Numbered from the stretch's first letter, positions 24,882-34,698 are shown. The stretch: DNA of 64,000 nucleotides from Desulfuromusa kysingii (GCF_900107645.1 NZ_FNQN01000002.1:62001-126000), one strand, 5' to 3'. Numbers and translations are program-made. The notes: generated by a model not told the origin, from the sequence alone.

Positions 24882-25919
24882 ATGACACGAACACTCTTTC
24901 GCTGGTTATCGCTGCTGATTTTATTGCTCATCGTATCAGGAGCAAGTCTGGCTATTGCTGCTGAAAATCAAATTTATACCATTAAAAAGGGGGACACTCT
25001 CTGGGATCTGTCCAAGAAATTTATTGATGATCCCTACTATTGGCCAAACATCTGGGCAAAAAATCCTGAGATTACAAATCCACATTTGATTTTCCCCGGA
25101 CAGAAAGTACAAATTCTCGATGGCCGGCTTAAAATCATCCCCGCATACCCTGAGGCAGGTGAACCAGCAGCCACGGCGACTGAAATGCAACCAATGGCTC
25201 AACCAACACCAATGCCACAGAGGGAGACCGAAGAGCTCGTCAAAATCAAAGCGACCGGAAGTGGTGACGGCTTCATCCTCACTAACGAAACTCCGCTTGG
25301 TGTCTTGGTTGACTCTGTCGACAATCGGATTCTCCTAACCAAAAATGACACCGTTTTTCTGAAAATGAAAAATCCAGCAGATGTCACTGTCGGCGACACT
25401 TATGGGTTGTTTGAGCGCGGTAATAGCATTAAGAATCCACACACCAATCAATTCATCGGCACCATGATGAGTAACCTTGGGTTTCTGCAAGTGACTGAAA
25501 TCAATGGTGACACGGTCATTGCTAAAATTGCCACAGTATTCCGCGAGATTCAACGCGGGGCCGAACTTTTTGAGTATATTCCACTAAGCAAAGAGATCAC
25601 CCTGCAACGCGGGACGACCGATAAGGAAGGTTATGTCGTTGCTGCGCGTGATGAAAAAGGGACCTTTTCAACCAATGACATTATCTTCGTTAATCTTGGC
25701 AGTGACGATGGTCTTGTCAATGGCAATCTTTTTTATATTTCCCGTCCGCGTAAAGCTTCCGATGAGATGATTAAACACGCGGGTAGAATGCAACTTCCTG
25801 ATGCGGTTCTGGGTGCCGCCATTACCATTGAAACCAAGGCCAAAACCGCATCCGCAATCATTATCAAAAGCGTCGATGCTGCCTTTATTGGAGATAAGGT
25901 TTCAGTTGTAACCGACTAA
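24882..25919 (+). CDS. Secreted LysM-domain protein
   Basis: This 345-residue protein has a cleavable signal peptide (hydrophobic LLILLLIVSGASLAIA, likely cut after AIAA). A single LysM peptidoglycan-binding domain follows at about residues 30-80 (YTIKKGDTLWDLSKKFIDD, then NPHLIFPGQKVQIL). A proline-rich linker leads to a roughly 220-residue C-terminal region of beta-rich character, which I do not recognise beyond the family. Proteins of this build occur in delta-class proteobacteria and are thought to sit in the periplasm on the wall. It follows the CpoB-like gene by 29 bases and is ended by the terminator at 25949. Confidence 0.8.
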   Translation: MTRTLFRWLSLLILLLIVSGASLAIAAENQIYTIKKGDTLWDLSKKFIDDPYYWPNIWAKNPEITNPHLIFPGQKVQILDGRLKIIPAYPEAGEPAATATEMQPMAQPTPMPQRETEELVKIKATGSGDGFILTNETPLGVLVDSVDNRILLTKNDTVFLKMKNPADVTVGDTYGLFERGNSIKNPHTNQFIGTMMSNLGFLQVTEINGDTVIAKIATVFREIQRGAELFEYIPLSKEITLQRGTTDKEGYVVAARDEKGTFSTNDIIFVNLGSDDGLVNGNLFYISRPRKASDEMIKHAGRMQLPDAVLGAAITIETKAKTASAIIIKSVDAAFIGDKVSVVTD

Positions 25920-25948
25920 TTTTCCACACAGGACACGGGTTAGTTTAT

Positions 25949-25985
25949 AAAAAGGGATTGGACTTGTCTTCAATCCTTTTTTATT
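25949..25985 (+). terminator. Intrinsic terminator after the LysM gene
   Basis: GGATTG (25955-25960) pairs with CAATCC (25971-25976), extended by A/T pairs on both sides and followed by TTTTTTATTTG. It separates the envelope genes from dprA. Confidence 0.75.
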
Positions 25986-26015
25986 TGTACTATTAAAAAA
26001 AAGGGGGGGGATAAA

Positions 26016-27104
26016 ATGAACGATGAGCAAGTTGCTCTGTTAAGGTTACACCTGACACCCGGGATTGGGCGGAGCGCCCTGTTTAAACTGCATCAATACT
26101 TCGGTGATTTTCTCACCCCGCTGCAAGCACCACCGCAATATTGGCAGGAAGCTGGGCTGAGTGCCAAGTTTTGCAATAAAATTCCTACAGTTACCGATCC
26201 GAAATTTGCAACCATCCGTCATAAACTGGAGTCACTAAAGGTTCGTCTGCTTAGTTTTTGGGATTCTGATTATCCGCCTCTCCTCCGTGAAATTCACGAT
26301 CCACCGGCCCTTCTTTATCTTCGGGGAACATTACCTGACAATGAATGCTTCGCAATCGTAGGCTCAAGACGGGCGACACCTGGCGGCTTGACCTTGAGCA
26401 GAGAACTGGCGACAGCCTTGGCTCATCACAATATCTGCATTGTCAGTGGCCTAGCCCGTGGTGTTGATAGTGCCGCACACAAAGGGGCTCTCGATGCAAA
26501 TGGTTCCACGATAGCAGTCCTGGGATGCGGTATTGACCGGGTCTATCCCCCGGAAAACAGTCATCTATTTCACCGGATTGAACAAGCGAATGCCATCATT
26601 ACGGAATACCCCCCCGAAACCCCTCCACTGCCGGGTCATTTTCCTGGTCGCAATCGCATCATCAGCGGTCTGAGTCGAGGGGTTTTGATAATTGAAGCGG
26701 CGGCTAAAAGTGGGTCGTTGATTACCGGTGATTTTGCCTTGGAACAAGGGCGAGAGCTCTTTGCCGTGCCAGGATCATTGCAACATCGCAACAGCAAAGG
26801 GACCAATCAACTCTTGAAAGAGGGAGCTCAACTTGTTACTGAAGCGGCGGACATCCTTCAGGCACTGTGGCCTGACTTGCCGTCACAAAAACAACAAAGG
26901 GTCTATGAAGATTTTTCCCTGCAACTTGAAGAAGTGGCACGTAACGTTTATCAAAAATTGGGCCATGAACCCAAACACAGCGACGAGATAGCACGTGAAT
27001 GCGGCTTGACTCCCATGGAGCTTTCCGCTATTTTACTCGACCTAGAGCTGCGGGGCGGGATCAAAACACTTCCGGGAAATAACTATATCCGTGAGCAAAT
27101 ATAA
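26016..27104 (+). CDS. dprA: DNA-processing protein DprA
   Basis: This 362-residue protein loads RecA onto incoming single-stranded DNA during natural transformation. The N-terminal SAM-like region (LLRLHLTPGIGRSALFKL) is followed by the Rossmann fold with CFAIVGSRRATPGG, IVSGLARGVDSAAHKGAL, VLGCGIDRVYPPEN and GHFPGRNRIISGLSRGVLI. A C-terminal winged helix (residues about 300-362, MELSAILLDLELRGGIKTLP) completes the three-part layout. A G-rich ribosome site (GGGGGGG) lies before the ATG. It leads a dprA-smg-topA-trmFO run, an order also seen in part in other proteobacteria. Confidence 0.95.
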   Translation: MNDEQVALLRLHLTPGIGRSALFKLHQYFGDFLTPLQAPPQYWQEAGLSAKFCNKIPTVTDPKFATIRHKLESLKVRLLSFWDSDYPPLLREIHDPPALLYLRGTLPDNECFAIVGSRRATPGGLTLSRELATALAHHNICIVSGLARGVDSAAHKGALDANGSTIAVLGCGIDRVYPPENSHLFHRIEQANAIITEYPPETPPLPGHFPGRNRIISGLSRGVLIIEAAAKSGSLITGDFALEQGRELFAVPGSLQHRNSKGTNQLLKEGAQLVTEAADILQALWPDLPSQKQQRVYEDFSLQLEEVARNVYQKLGHEPKHSDEIARECGLTPMELSAILLDLELRGGIKTLPGNNYIREQI

Positions 27105-27130
27105 ACCTAAACCACCGTGGGAGAGGTTCC

Positions 27131-27610
27131 TTGCGTGAGCGAGTTTTGGCGATTGTCAATCTGATCGCCCAATATGTTCTGGGAGCGGAAGATAGCCCGA
27201 TAAGTGAGCAGGAATTGATGGCAGATCTGATCGCTGTCGGCTTTGAAGCTGATGAGATTAATGATGCTTTCTCCTGGATGGAAACAATTGCACTGCAACC
27301 TCAAACAGATTCAACCGCAAACACTCCATTGATGAATCAACCCACCTATCGGGTTTTTGACAGCCACGAACAACAGAAACTCACGACTGAAGCCAGGGGG
27401 TTCTTAATCAAAGTACGCACCATGGGACTCCTCACCGATGAAGCTCAGGAAGAGATCATTGATCGGGCGTTACGTTCAGGAGACGATCCTGTCAGCGAGC
27501 AGGAGATCAAGCTGATTACGATCCTCAACCTCCTCTCAGCTTCAAGCAGTCTCTGGTTACGAGAAATCGATTGCCTCCTTGAAAATGACTGGGGTCGCAT
27601 CTATCAATAA
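27131..27610 (+). CDS. smg: Smg family protein (DUF494)
   Basis: This 159-residue protein starts MRERVLAIVNLIAQYVLGAE and continues with LMADLIAVGFEADEINDAFSW, the pattern of Smg/DUF494 proteins that sit between dprA and topA in many proteobacteria. The function is not established. Acidic helical repeats follow, and SSSLWLREIDCLLEN closes the protein. Translation begins at TTG 27131 behind a GGGAGAGG site, 26 bases after dprA. Confidence 0.88.
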   Translation: MRERVLAIVNLIAQYVLGAEDSPISEQELMADLIAVGFEADEINDAFSWMETIALQPQTDSTANTPLMNQPTYRVFDSHEQQKLTTEARGFLIKVRTMGLLTDEAQEEIIDRALRSGDDPVSEQEIKLITILNLLSASSSLWLREIDCLLENDWGRIYQ

Positions 27611-27618
27611 GACATACG

Positions 27619-27648
27619 GGTTGCGCTGTTTGTATGCACAGCCTTTTT
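27619..27648 (+). terminator. Stem-loop between smg and topA
   Basis: GGTTGCGC (27619-27626) can pair with GCACAGCC (27636-27643) with one mismatch and a wobble, followed by TTTTT. A weak or partial terminator may reduce read-through from dprA-smg into topA. Confidence 0.45.
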
Positions 27649-27697
27649 ACAGAGACCCGTCCTGGACTAATGGGACAGAGGCTCATAGAGGTAACAG

Positions 27698-30049
27698 ATG
27701 GCACAATCACTGGTTATTGTCGAGTCACCGGCAAAAGCAAAAACCATCGAAAAGTTTCTTGGCAAAGGCTATAAAGTTCTAGCATCTTATGGGCACGTTC
27801 GTGCACTCCCCAGCAAGCAGGGTTCAGTTGATACGGCCAACAATTTTAAACCGAATTACCAAATCCTTGCTGACAGTGAAAAACATATCAGCCTGTTAAA
27901 AAAAGAGGTTGCCAAAAGTGACGCATTAATCCTCGCAACTGACCTTGACCGCGAAGGAGAAGCCATTGCCTGGCATTTGCTGGAAGCACTGGGTATTGAT
28001 GAACAAGCAAAAAAACCAGCAGTAAAACGGGTAACTTTCAACGAAATTACTCAAACCGCTATTGATGAGGCCATGGCTCATCCGCGATCAATTGCTCGGG
28101 ACATGGTCGATGCCCAACAAGCACGTTCAGTGCTTGATTATTTGGTCGGCTTCAACCTGTCACCATTTCTCTGGAAAAAAATTCGTTATGGCCTATCGGC
28201 AGGACGGGTACAATCGGTTGCATTACGCCTGGTGTGTGAACGTGAAGATGAGATTGACGCCTTTAAACCGCGTGAGTACTGGAGCATTGAAGCACTCTTA
28301 GCGACTCTCAACAAAAACCAGTTCACCGCTAAACTGAACACTTGTGATGGTAAGAATTTAACTAAATTTGCCATTAGCAATCAGCAACAGGCAGATGATA
28401 TTCTCGCTGAGCTGGAAAATGTCCAATATCAAGTCACCTCACTCGAAAAGAAAGCCCGCAAACGTAATCCAGCTCCCCCCTTTACGACCAGTACTCTGCA
28501 GCAGGAAGCCAGCCGTAAACTTGGCTTCTCAGCACGTAAAACCATGAGTGTCGCGCAGAAATTGTATGAAGGTATTCAGGTCGAAGACGGAACCCATGGC
28601 TTGATCACCTACATGCGTACCGATTCTGTCGCCCTATCGACCATGGCTACAAGTGAGGCAAGAGAAGTGATTTGTCAGCTCTACGATGAAAGCTATGCGC
28701 TCGATAAACCACGGATATTCAAAAATAAAAGCAAGAATGCTCAGGAGGCTCATGAGGCCGTACGCCCAACTTCAGTTGCCAGAACCCCGGCTCAGCTTAA
28801 AAACTACTTAAGTTCGGACCAACAACGTCTTTATGAATTAATCTGGAAACGGACTGTAGCATCACAAATGGCCCAGGCTATTTTTGATGCCACCCGAGTT
28901 GACATCTCCGCAGGTGAAAGGTACACGTTTAGAGCCACCGGACAAACCATCCGCTTCCCTGGTTTTATGGCCCTCTATATCGAGGGGACAGATAACGGTG
29001 ATGATGAAAACCAAGAGGGTTTGTTACCACCACTCGACAAGGGTGATAAACTCAACAATGAACAAGTGATCCCGGAACAACATTTCACTCAGCCTCCACC
29101 CCGCTTTACCGAAGCCAGCCTAGTTAAGACTCTGGAAGAGTACGGCATTGGCCGGCCATCCACCTACGCCAGCATTATGAATACTCTGGTCACCCGAAAA
29201 TATGTACGCCTGGAAAAACGGACATTTTTCCCGGAAGACACAGGGAGAGTCGTCACAAAACTTTTGACCGAGCATTTCAGTCAATATGTAGATTATGATT
29301 TTACCGCCGGGTTGGAAGAGGAGTTGGATGCTATTTCACGTGGTGAACTCGCCTGGATTCCACTGATTAAAAAGTTCTGGGACCCCTTTATCGCGCTGCT
29401 CCACCGTAAAGATCAGGAAGTCAGCAAAGAAGATGTTACAACCGAAAAGACCGATAAGATCTGCCCTGAATGTGGCAAAGAGTTAGTGATCAAACTTGGC
29501 CGTGCAGGACGATTTCTTGCCTGTTCAGGGTTTCCCGACTGTCGGCATACAGAACCGCTGAACAGTGATGGAAAGGAAGTTGAGGAGCCGGTCGTATCGG
29601 ACGAGAAGTGCGACAAATGTGGCTCACCGATGCTCATCAAGACGGGACGTTACGGAAAATTTCTCGCTTGCAGCGGCTACCCGAAGTGCAAAAACATCCA
29701 ACCTCTGGAAAAGCCCAAATCCCTTGGCATCACCTGTCCGGAATGTGGTGAAGGGGAGATGATGGAGAAAAAAAGTCGTTATGGCAAGATATTCTATTCC
29801 TGTAACCGTTATCCAAAATGTAAATATGCCCTTTGGAATCCACCCAAAGAGGAGCCTTGTCCTAAATGTAACTGGCCGTTAACAGAGATTAAAACCACCA
29901 AACGCTGGGGGACAGTTCAACGTTGTCCACAAGAAAATTGCGACTGGGAAAAGGTTCTGATTCCCCCCGTAAAGAAAGCACCGGCTCCCAAAAAGCCAGC
30001 AGCAAAGAAAAAGGCCGCGGTTAAAAAAACCGCTAAAAAAACAACATAA
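27698..30049 (+). CDS. topA: DNA topoisomerase I
   Basis: This 783-residue type IA enzyme relaxes negative supercoils. The TOPRIM domain (SLVIVESPAKAKTIEKFLG; LATDLDREGEAIAWHL) contains the DxD acidic residues. The catalytic tyrosine is about residue 305 (GLITYMRTDS). The C-terminus carries four zinc ribbons of the C4 type, starting near CPECGKELVI, CDKCGSPMLI, CPECGEGEMM and CPKCNWPLTE, the last with the Cys pair further apart. A lysine/alanine/proline-rich tail of about 25 residues follows. Many relatives have three ribbons or fewer basic residues. A GAGGTAAC site precedes the start. Confidence 0.95.
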   Translation: MAQSLVIVESPAKAKTIEKFLGKGYKVLASYGHVRALPSKQGSVDTANNFKPNYQILADSEKHISLLKKEVAKSDALILATDLDREGEAIAWHLLEALGIDEQAKKPAVKRVTFNEITQTAIDEAMAHPRSIARDMVDAQQARSVLDYLVGFNLSPFLWKKIRYGLSAGRVQSVALRLVCEREDEIDAFKPREYWSIEALLATLNKNQFTAKLNTCDGKNLTKFAISNQQQADDILAELENVQYQVTSLEKKARKRNPAPPFTTSTLQQEASRKLGFSARKTMSVAQKLYEGIQVEDGTHGLITYMRTDSVALSTMATSEAREVICQLYDESYALDKPRIFKNKSKNAQEAHEAVRPTSVARTPAQLKNYLSSDQQRLYELIWKRTVASQMAQAIFDATRVDISAGERYTFRATGQTIRFPGFMALYIEGTDNGDDENQEGLLPPLDKGDKLNNEQVIPEQHFTQPPPRFTEASLVKTLEEYGIGRPSTYASIMNTLVTRKYVRLEKRTFFPEDTGRVVTKLLTEHFSQYVDYDFTAGLEEELDAISRGELAWIPLIKKFWDPFIALLHRKDQEVSKEDVTTEKTDKICPECGKELVIKLGRAGRFLACSGFPDCRHTEPLNSDGKEVEEPVVSDEKCDKCGSPMLIKTGRYGKFLACSGYPKCKNIQPLEKPKSLGITCPECGEGEMMEKKSRYGKIFYSCNRYPKCKYALWNPPKEEPCPKCNWPLTEIKTTKRWGTVQRCPQENCDWEKVLIPPVKKAPAPKKPAAKKKAAVKKTAKKTT

Positions 30050-30075
30050 ACGGTTAAGAACAGCGTATAATCATT

Positions 30076-30105
30076 ACCGGTCGAGCCATAGAAGGTTCGG
30101 CCGGT
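30076..30105 (+). terminator. Stem-loop between topA and trmFO
   Basis: Twelve-base arms (30076-30087 and 30094-30105) pair with two G-U wobbles around a six-base loop. Only a short T-rich stretch follows, so this may be an attenuating terminator. A possible -10-like TATAAT lies at 30066-30071, just upstream. Confidence 0.45.
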
Positions 30106-30126
30106 TTGCGTTTAAGAGGAATAACG

Positions 30127-31449
30127 ATGGATATTACTATTATCGGAGCAGGGCTGGCAGGATGTGAAGCTGCTTGGCAGGCGACCCAAGAAGGCTTCCA
30201 GGTCAAACTCTACGAGATGAAACCTTTACAGTATTCTCCCGCCCACAAAAGTGAAGACCTCGCAGAACTGGTCTGTTCGAACAGTCTCCGGGGCGCTGGG
30301 ATGAATAACGCTGTCGGCTGCCTCAAAGAAGAGCTTCGCCGCAGCGGTTCTCTGTTCATTGAAGCAGCAGATGCCACGGCAGTTCCTGCTGGGGGAGCGC
30401 TCGCGGTCGATCGCGCTGAATTCTCCGCCTATATCAGCGCCAAAATTGCTGCCAACCCGAATATTCAACTTATCCGCGAAGAGGTGACATCTCTTCCTGA
30501 GACCGGGGTCACGATCCTCGCCAGCGGGCCGCTGACCTCACCAACACTCTCTTCAGAGCTGGAAAAGTTAACCGGCAGTGAGCATCTCTATTTTTATGAC
30601 GCTATTGCCCCGGTGGTCGAAGCTGATTCCATCGACTTCAATATTGCTTGGCGGGCTTCCCGCTACGACAAAGGTGGAGACGATTATATCAACTGCCCGT
30701 TAAATGAAGAGCAGTATTTCAACTTTGTCCAGGAACTTGTAGATGCGGACAAGGTCGCCGGACGCGAGTTTGAAAAGCTGATCCACTTTGAAGGTTGCAT
30801 GCCGATCGAAGAGATGGCGAGTCGCGGAGCACAAACGCTCTCATTCGGCCCCATGAAACCTGTCGGTTTGCCCGACCCTAAAAGCGGAAAGATTCCCTAT
30901 GCCGTCCTGCAATTACGACAGGACAATCGCCATGCGACACTGTTTAATCTGGTTGGATTTCAAACCCGTTTGACCTATCCTGAGCAAAAAAGGATATTCC
31001 GCTCCATTCCTGGCCTGGAGCAGGTACGCTTTGCTCGACTTGGAAGTATGCACCGGAATACCTTCATCAATGCTCCAGCCTGTCTGACAGATTCCCTGCA
31101 ATTTCGCGCAGCACCACATATCTATGCAGCAGGTCAATTAAGCGGCGTTGAAGGCTATGTTGAATCTGCCGCTTGTGGATTTTTAGCGGGACTTTTTGCC
31201 GCATATCATCTGCGTGGAGAGAGATTACCTTCACCCCCTGCAGAAACAGCCTTTGGCGCGCTTTTAGGCCATCTTTCTGCCGCCGACTCAAGCGAATTCC
31301 AGCCGATGAATATTAATTACGGCCTCTTCCCTCCCCTGGAAGGTCGCAAGATGAAACGCGCTGACCGCCGCTTGGCTATGGCTGAACGAGCTCTTGCTGC
31401 ATTGCCACAGTGGTGGGAAAATGTCGCTTCCAGACGGGAGGAGCGCTGA
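30127..31449 (+). CDS. trmFO: Folate/FAD-dependent tRNA (uracil-54) methyltransferase
   Basis: This 440-residue flavoprotein makes 5-methyluridine (T54) in the T-loop of tRNAs, using methylenetetrahydrofolate as carbon donor. The FAD-binding motif is [14 protein letters not shown] at residues 5-18, and [17 protein letters not shown] is a family hallmark containing the catalytic cysteine region. The C-terminal half includes [20 protein letters not shown]. The start is 30127 with AAGAGGA upstream; seven earlier in-frame codons lack a ribosome site. The stop overlaps the start of maf (TGATG). Confidence 0.95.
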   Translation: MDITIIGAGLAGCEAAWQATQEGFQVKLYEMKPLQYSPAHKSEDLAELVCSNSLRGAGMNNAVGCLKEELRRSGSLFIEAADATAVPAGGALAVDRAEFSAYISAKIAANPNIQLIREEVTSLPETGVTILASGPLTSPTLSSELEKLTGSEHLYFYDAIAPVVEADSIDFNIAWRASRYDKGGDDYINCPLNEEQYFNFVQELVDADKVAGREFEKLIHFEGCMPIEEMASRGAQTLSFGPMKPVGLPDPKSGKIPYAVLQLRQDNRHATLFNLVGFQTRLTYPEQKRIFRSIPGLEQVRFARLGSMHRNTFINAPACLTDSLQFRAAPHIYAAGQLSGVEGYVESAACGFLAGLFAAYHLRGERLPSPPAETAFGALLGHLSAADSSEFQPMNINYGLFPPLEGRKMKRADRRLAMAERALAALPQWWENVASRREER

Positions 31450-32036
31450 TGGAAGAACAGCTGGTTCTGGCATCGGCCTCACCACGTAGACGGGAATTAC
31501 TGCAACAGATCGGCCTCAAGTTTCAGGTGATTCCGAGTCGGGCTGAGGAGCATATCCTCCCAGGAGAAACGCCCGAAGAGCATGTTGTCCGTCTAAGTCT
31601 CGATAAGGCAAATGAGGTGGCTAATCGTAAGAACATATCGGGCCGCTGGTTTATCGGCAGTGACACGATTGTCCTTTGTGATACCCAGATTCTTGGTAAA
31701 CCTGAGGATGAAACCCAGGCGGCTACAATATTAAAACAGCTCTCAGGACGGGAACATCAAGTGCTCTCCGGCTACGCAGTCATCGACCGCCAAACAGGCA
31801 AACAACGTAGCGAAGCGGTCAGTACCAGAGTCTGGTTCCGCCATTTGACAGACCAGGAAATCAACGCTTACATTGCCACAGGTGAACCGGCCGACAAAGC
31901 GGGAGCTTACGCCATCCAAGGATTGGGAATCTGCTTTGTTTCCAAGATTGAAGGGAGCTATACTAATGTCGTTGGGCTGCCTCTCTGCAGGCTGACTTTG
32001 GCGATGAAAGAGCTGGGAATATCGCTATTGATATAA
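31449..32036 (+). CDS. maf: Maf-family nucleotide pyrophosphatase
   Basis: This 195-residue protein has the Maf signature LVLASASPRRRELLQQIGL at the N-terminus and FIGSDTIV with the catalytic aspartate. Maf proteins hydrolyse non-canonical or unmodified nucleoside triphosphates (dTTP/UTP or m7GTP types). The segment DKAGAYAIQGLG resembles the dTTP/UTP-specific branch. The ATG overlaps the trmFO stop by one base, so translation is probably coupled; a GGGAGGAG site lies upstream. Confidence 0.92.
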   Translation: MEEQLVLASASPRRRELLQQIGLKFQVIPSRAEEHILPGETPEEHVVRLSLDKANEVANRKNISGRWFIGSDTIVLCDTQILGKPEDETQAATILKQLSGREHQVLSGYAVIDRQTGKQRSEAVSTRVWFRHLTDQEINAYIATGEPADKAGAYAIQGLGICFVSKIEGSYTNVVGLPLCRLTLAMKELGISLLI

Positions 32037-32055
32037 CACTTTTGGAGTCATACTG

Positions 32056-32754
32056 ATGAATAATATTGCCAATAATATTCAAAAAATTCACACCCGCATT
32101 AATAATGCCTGTCTAAATTCTGGCCGTAACCCCGATGACGTTAAGCTGGTTGCTGTTTCCAAGATAAAACCGGCAGAAATGGTCACTGACGCATTCGAGT
32201 CTGGACAAAAAATATTTGGTGAGAGCTACGTTCAAGAGTTTCGTGACAAGCAGCCTCTGGTCACCGCTCCAGTTGAATGGCATTTTATTGGCAGCTTACA
32301 AAGTAACAAAGTTAAGTATTTGCGGGGCAAAGTCACCACCATCCACTCCGTTGATCGCCTCTCTCTGGCCGAGGAGATTGACCGTCAATGGGGGAAAACA
32401 GAGACAACTGTGGATGTTTTTTTACAGGTTAATATCGGTGATGAGTCAAGCAAAGCTGGATGTTCTCCAGAAGCACTGGAGAATCTGGTGCGCTCAGTAG
32501 CCCCCCTTCAAAATCTTAGAATCAAAGGGCTGATGTGTCTCCCACCCCACTGTGATAACCCGGAGCAAGTGCGCCCATTTTTCAAACAGCTGAAACAACT
32601 CGCTGAACAGATTAATCGCCTGCAGATACCTGATGTCAATATGGATGAACTTTCCATGGGGATGAGTGGCGATTTTGAAGTCGCCGTGGAAGAAGGGGCA
32701 ACATTCGTCAGGGTGGGCACAGCAATCTTTGGTGCTCGGGAAAAAAAGGCTTAA
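32056..32754 (+). CDS. yggS: YggS-family pyridoxal-phosphate homeostasis protein
   Basis: This 232-residue protein is a single-domain PLP-binding TIM barrel related to the N-terminal domain of alanine racemase. DVKLVAVSKIKP contains the PLP lysine, and FGESYVQEF, EWHFIGSLQSNKVKYL and SMGMSGDFEVAVEEGATFVR are the family landmarks. It buffers free pyridoxal phosphate and influences amino-acid metabolism; no enzymatic activity is established. It follows maf by 19 bases and is one base before the next gene. Confidence 0.93.
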   Translation: MNNIANNIQKIHTRINNACLNSGRNPDDVKLVAVSKIKPAEMVTDAFESGQKIFGESYVQEFRDKQPLVTAPVEWHFIGSLQSNKVKYLRGKVTTIHSVDRLSLAEEIDRQWGKTETTVDVFLQVNIGDESSKAGCSPEALENLVRSVAPLQNLRIKGLMCLPPHCDNPEQVRPFFKQLKQLAEQINRLQIPDVNMDELSMGMSGDFEVAVEEGATFVRVGTAIFGAREKKA

Positions 32755-32755
32755 A

Positions 32756-33400
32756 ATGAAGACAATCAACTACCTTCTCTTTGACCTCGATGGTACCCTG
32801 GTCGATTCAGTTCCCGATCTCGCCCTTTCCCTCAATCTCCTTCGTGGAGAATTGGACCGCCCCCCATTAACTGAAAATCAGGTTGCCCAGATGGTCGGCG
32901 ATGGTGCCAGTGTCTTGGTCAAACGAGCGATTGGAGAAGAGTTCTACCAACCAGCCCACCTTGACAGGTTTATGCAACTCTACGACCAGCACCTCCTTGA
33001 TAACACCATCTGTTACCCAGGAATTCAGGATCTGTTAAATCATCATCCCGCAAATAAAATGGGGATCGTCACGAACAAGCCTTATCAATTATCGATGAAA
33101 TTGTTAGAGGGATTGAAGTTGACCCGCCATTTCAAAGTCATTATCGGCGGCGACAGTTTTGCGCACAAGAAGCCACATTCGTTGCCAGTGCTCAAAGCTC
33201 TGGAGGCACTGTCAGCAGACCCGCAACAAACGGTTATGATCGGCGATCATCATACCGACATTCGTGCCGGCCGGGATGCCGGAACGGCCACGTGCTTTTG
33301 TGCCTACGGCATGGGAAATACCGATGGTTTGACGACTGATTTTTATGCGGCACAAGCCACCGACCTGTTGCCACTTTTTCCTGGATCTCATCTTGACTGA
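32756..33400 (+). CDS. gph: HAD-superfamily phosphatase, phosphoglycolate phosphatase type
   Basis: This 214-residue hydrolase carries motif I LLFDLDGTLVDSVPDLA (nucleophile Asp), motif II IVTNKP, the lysine motif (FAHKKPHSLP) and motif IV TVMIGDHHTDIRAGRDAG. The cap and length match phosphoglycolate phosphatase (Gph), which removes phosphoglycolate formed during repair of oxidised DNA ends. Substrate specificity in this superfamily is hard to fix from sequence. The ATG at 32756 directly follows the yggS stop. Confidence 0.82.
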   Translation: MKTINYLLFDLDGTLVDSVPDLALSLNLLRGELDRPPLTENQVAQMVGDGASVLVKRAIGEEFYQPAHLDRFMQLYDQHLLDNTICYPGIQDLLNHHPANKMGIVTNKPYQLSMKLLEGLKLTRHFKVIIGGDSFAHKKPHSLPVLKALEALSADPQQTVMIGDHHTDIRAGRDAGTATCFCAYGMGNTDGLTTDFYAAQATDLLPLFPGSHLD

Positions 33401-34694
33401 AAAGGGTTTGACAACCAGAGAGATCGCTTTTTTCTTTTTCCCACTGGTCCTTAATGTCCAGCTTATGAGCGTCTCCCATACCATTATCAACGGTGCTCTT
33501 GCCCGCCTCGATGATTACGTAACCGCTTTAGCAGGCATGTCGGTTGCGCTGGTGGTCCACCTGTTTGTGGGTTCCCCCTCGTACCAGAACCACACCATCA
33601 CCATGACCATGGTTCGGGGACGAAAATCAATGATCAGCGTGTTGATTTTTATCGGTCTGATTGCGACCTATGTCGCGGTCTTCCTTTCATTGATTGCCTT
33701 TACTCCTTTGGGCGATCTGGTCTTGATTCAGCTTCTTGGCACCCCTCCACTGATTGCCGCAGAAGCAAAAAAAGCCCTTTATATTTTGGCCTTTCTCCCT
33801 TATTTCACAGGTATCCGTGGCTTTTGCCAGGGGTTAATTATCCGAGCACGGAAGACCACTCTGATCTCTTTCGCCACCGGTGTCAGGGTCGCAGGCCTAT
33901 TCGCTTTTCTTTCCATTGGAGGCAGATTTTTTTCTGGTGCACAACTGGGGGCCGTTGCTCTTGTGAGTTGCGTTGTGACAGAAACGTTGGTTATCTCATG
34001 GCTTGCATGGAAAACTCATCTTCCATTTCAGCAGGGACAGACAGAAAAAACCACCGCTGAAGTGTTACGTTACTCATTCCCCCTGGCTTACTCTTCGTGT
34101 CTGCAACAAACCATTCCATTGATTATCAGTGCAATTATTGGACGCCTTCAGGATGGTGCCCTGGCCCTTGCTGCTTTCGGGGTGATCCGAGGCTTCCTGT
34201 TCCTTCTGGCGGGGCCAATGCGCAACCTGCAACAGGCATATTTAACCTTGGTAAAGACGATGGATGACAACCGCGCCTTGATCTGGTTCAGTCTCACTTT
34301 TGCTGCCGTTTTGGGGCTTTTGGTCCTATTAACTGCCGGCCCCTTGAATCAAGTTATCTTAGGACGACTCCTTGGCGTTGAGACTGACTTGCGGAATTAC
34401 TTGCGGTGGTCTCTCGCGGCCTGTGCTATTTTCCCACTGTTTTACGGTTTAACCAACCTTCTGCGAGGTTGGTTCGCAGGAGCAGACCAAACCAAACAAC
34501 TGGGTAATTCAACGCTATTGAAAAGTTCCCTATTGCTCCTCCTCTGGTGGCCGCTTGTCACCTGGAAACCGCCGATCTCCGGCATCGCCATAGGGATTGC
34601 CTTACTGTTACTATCAGAGTTGGTGGAATCAGGTTATCTCTACTTCCAACGCCGACACCAACCCGCAAGCATCCGTCATGCGGCTCCACTTTAA
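33393..34694 (+). CDS. Polytopic membrane protein, MATE-like
   Basis: This protein of about 433 residues has roughly twelve hydrophobic segments with few charges. The opening LTTREIAFFFFPLVLNVQLM, the internal repeat-like glycine/proline helices and the ending ELVESGYLYFQRRHQP suggest a MOP-superfamily (MATE-like) transporter or flippase. No specific substrate motif is recognised. TTG at 33393 is the probable start: it overlaps the phosphatase gene by eight bases, and homologous-looking sequence begins there. An ATG 48 bases earlier would lie deep within that gene. The gene follows the maf-yggS-gph run. Confidence 0.6.
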   Translation: MTEKGLTTREIAFFFFPLVLNVQLMSVSHTIINGALARLDDYVTALAGMSVALVVHLFVGSPSYQNHTITMTMVRGRKSMISVLIFIGLIATYVAVFLSLIAFTPLGDLVLIQLLGTPPLIAAEAKKALYILAFLPYFTGIRGFCQGLIIRARKTTLISFATGVRVAGLFAFLSIGGRFFSGAQLGAVALVSCVVTETLVISWLAWKTHLPFQQGQTEKTTAEVLRYSFPLAYSSCLQQTIPLIISAIIGRLQDGALALAAFGVIRGFLFLLAGPMRNLQQAYLTLVKTMDDNRALIWFSLTFAAVLGLLVLLTAGPLNQVILGRLLGVETDLRNYLRWSLAACAIFPLFYGLTNLLRGWFAGADQTKQLGNSTLLKSSLLLLLWWPLVTWKPPISGIAIGIALLLLSELVESGYLYFQRRHQPASIRHAAPL

Positions 34695-34698
34695 GCAT

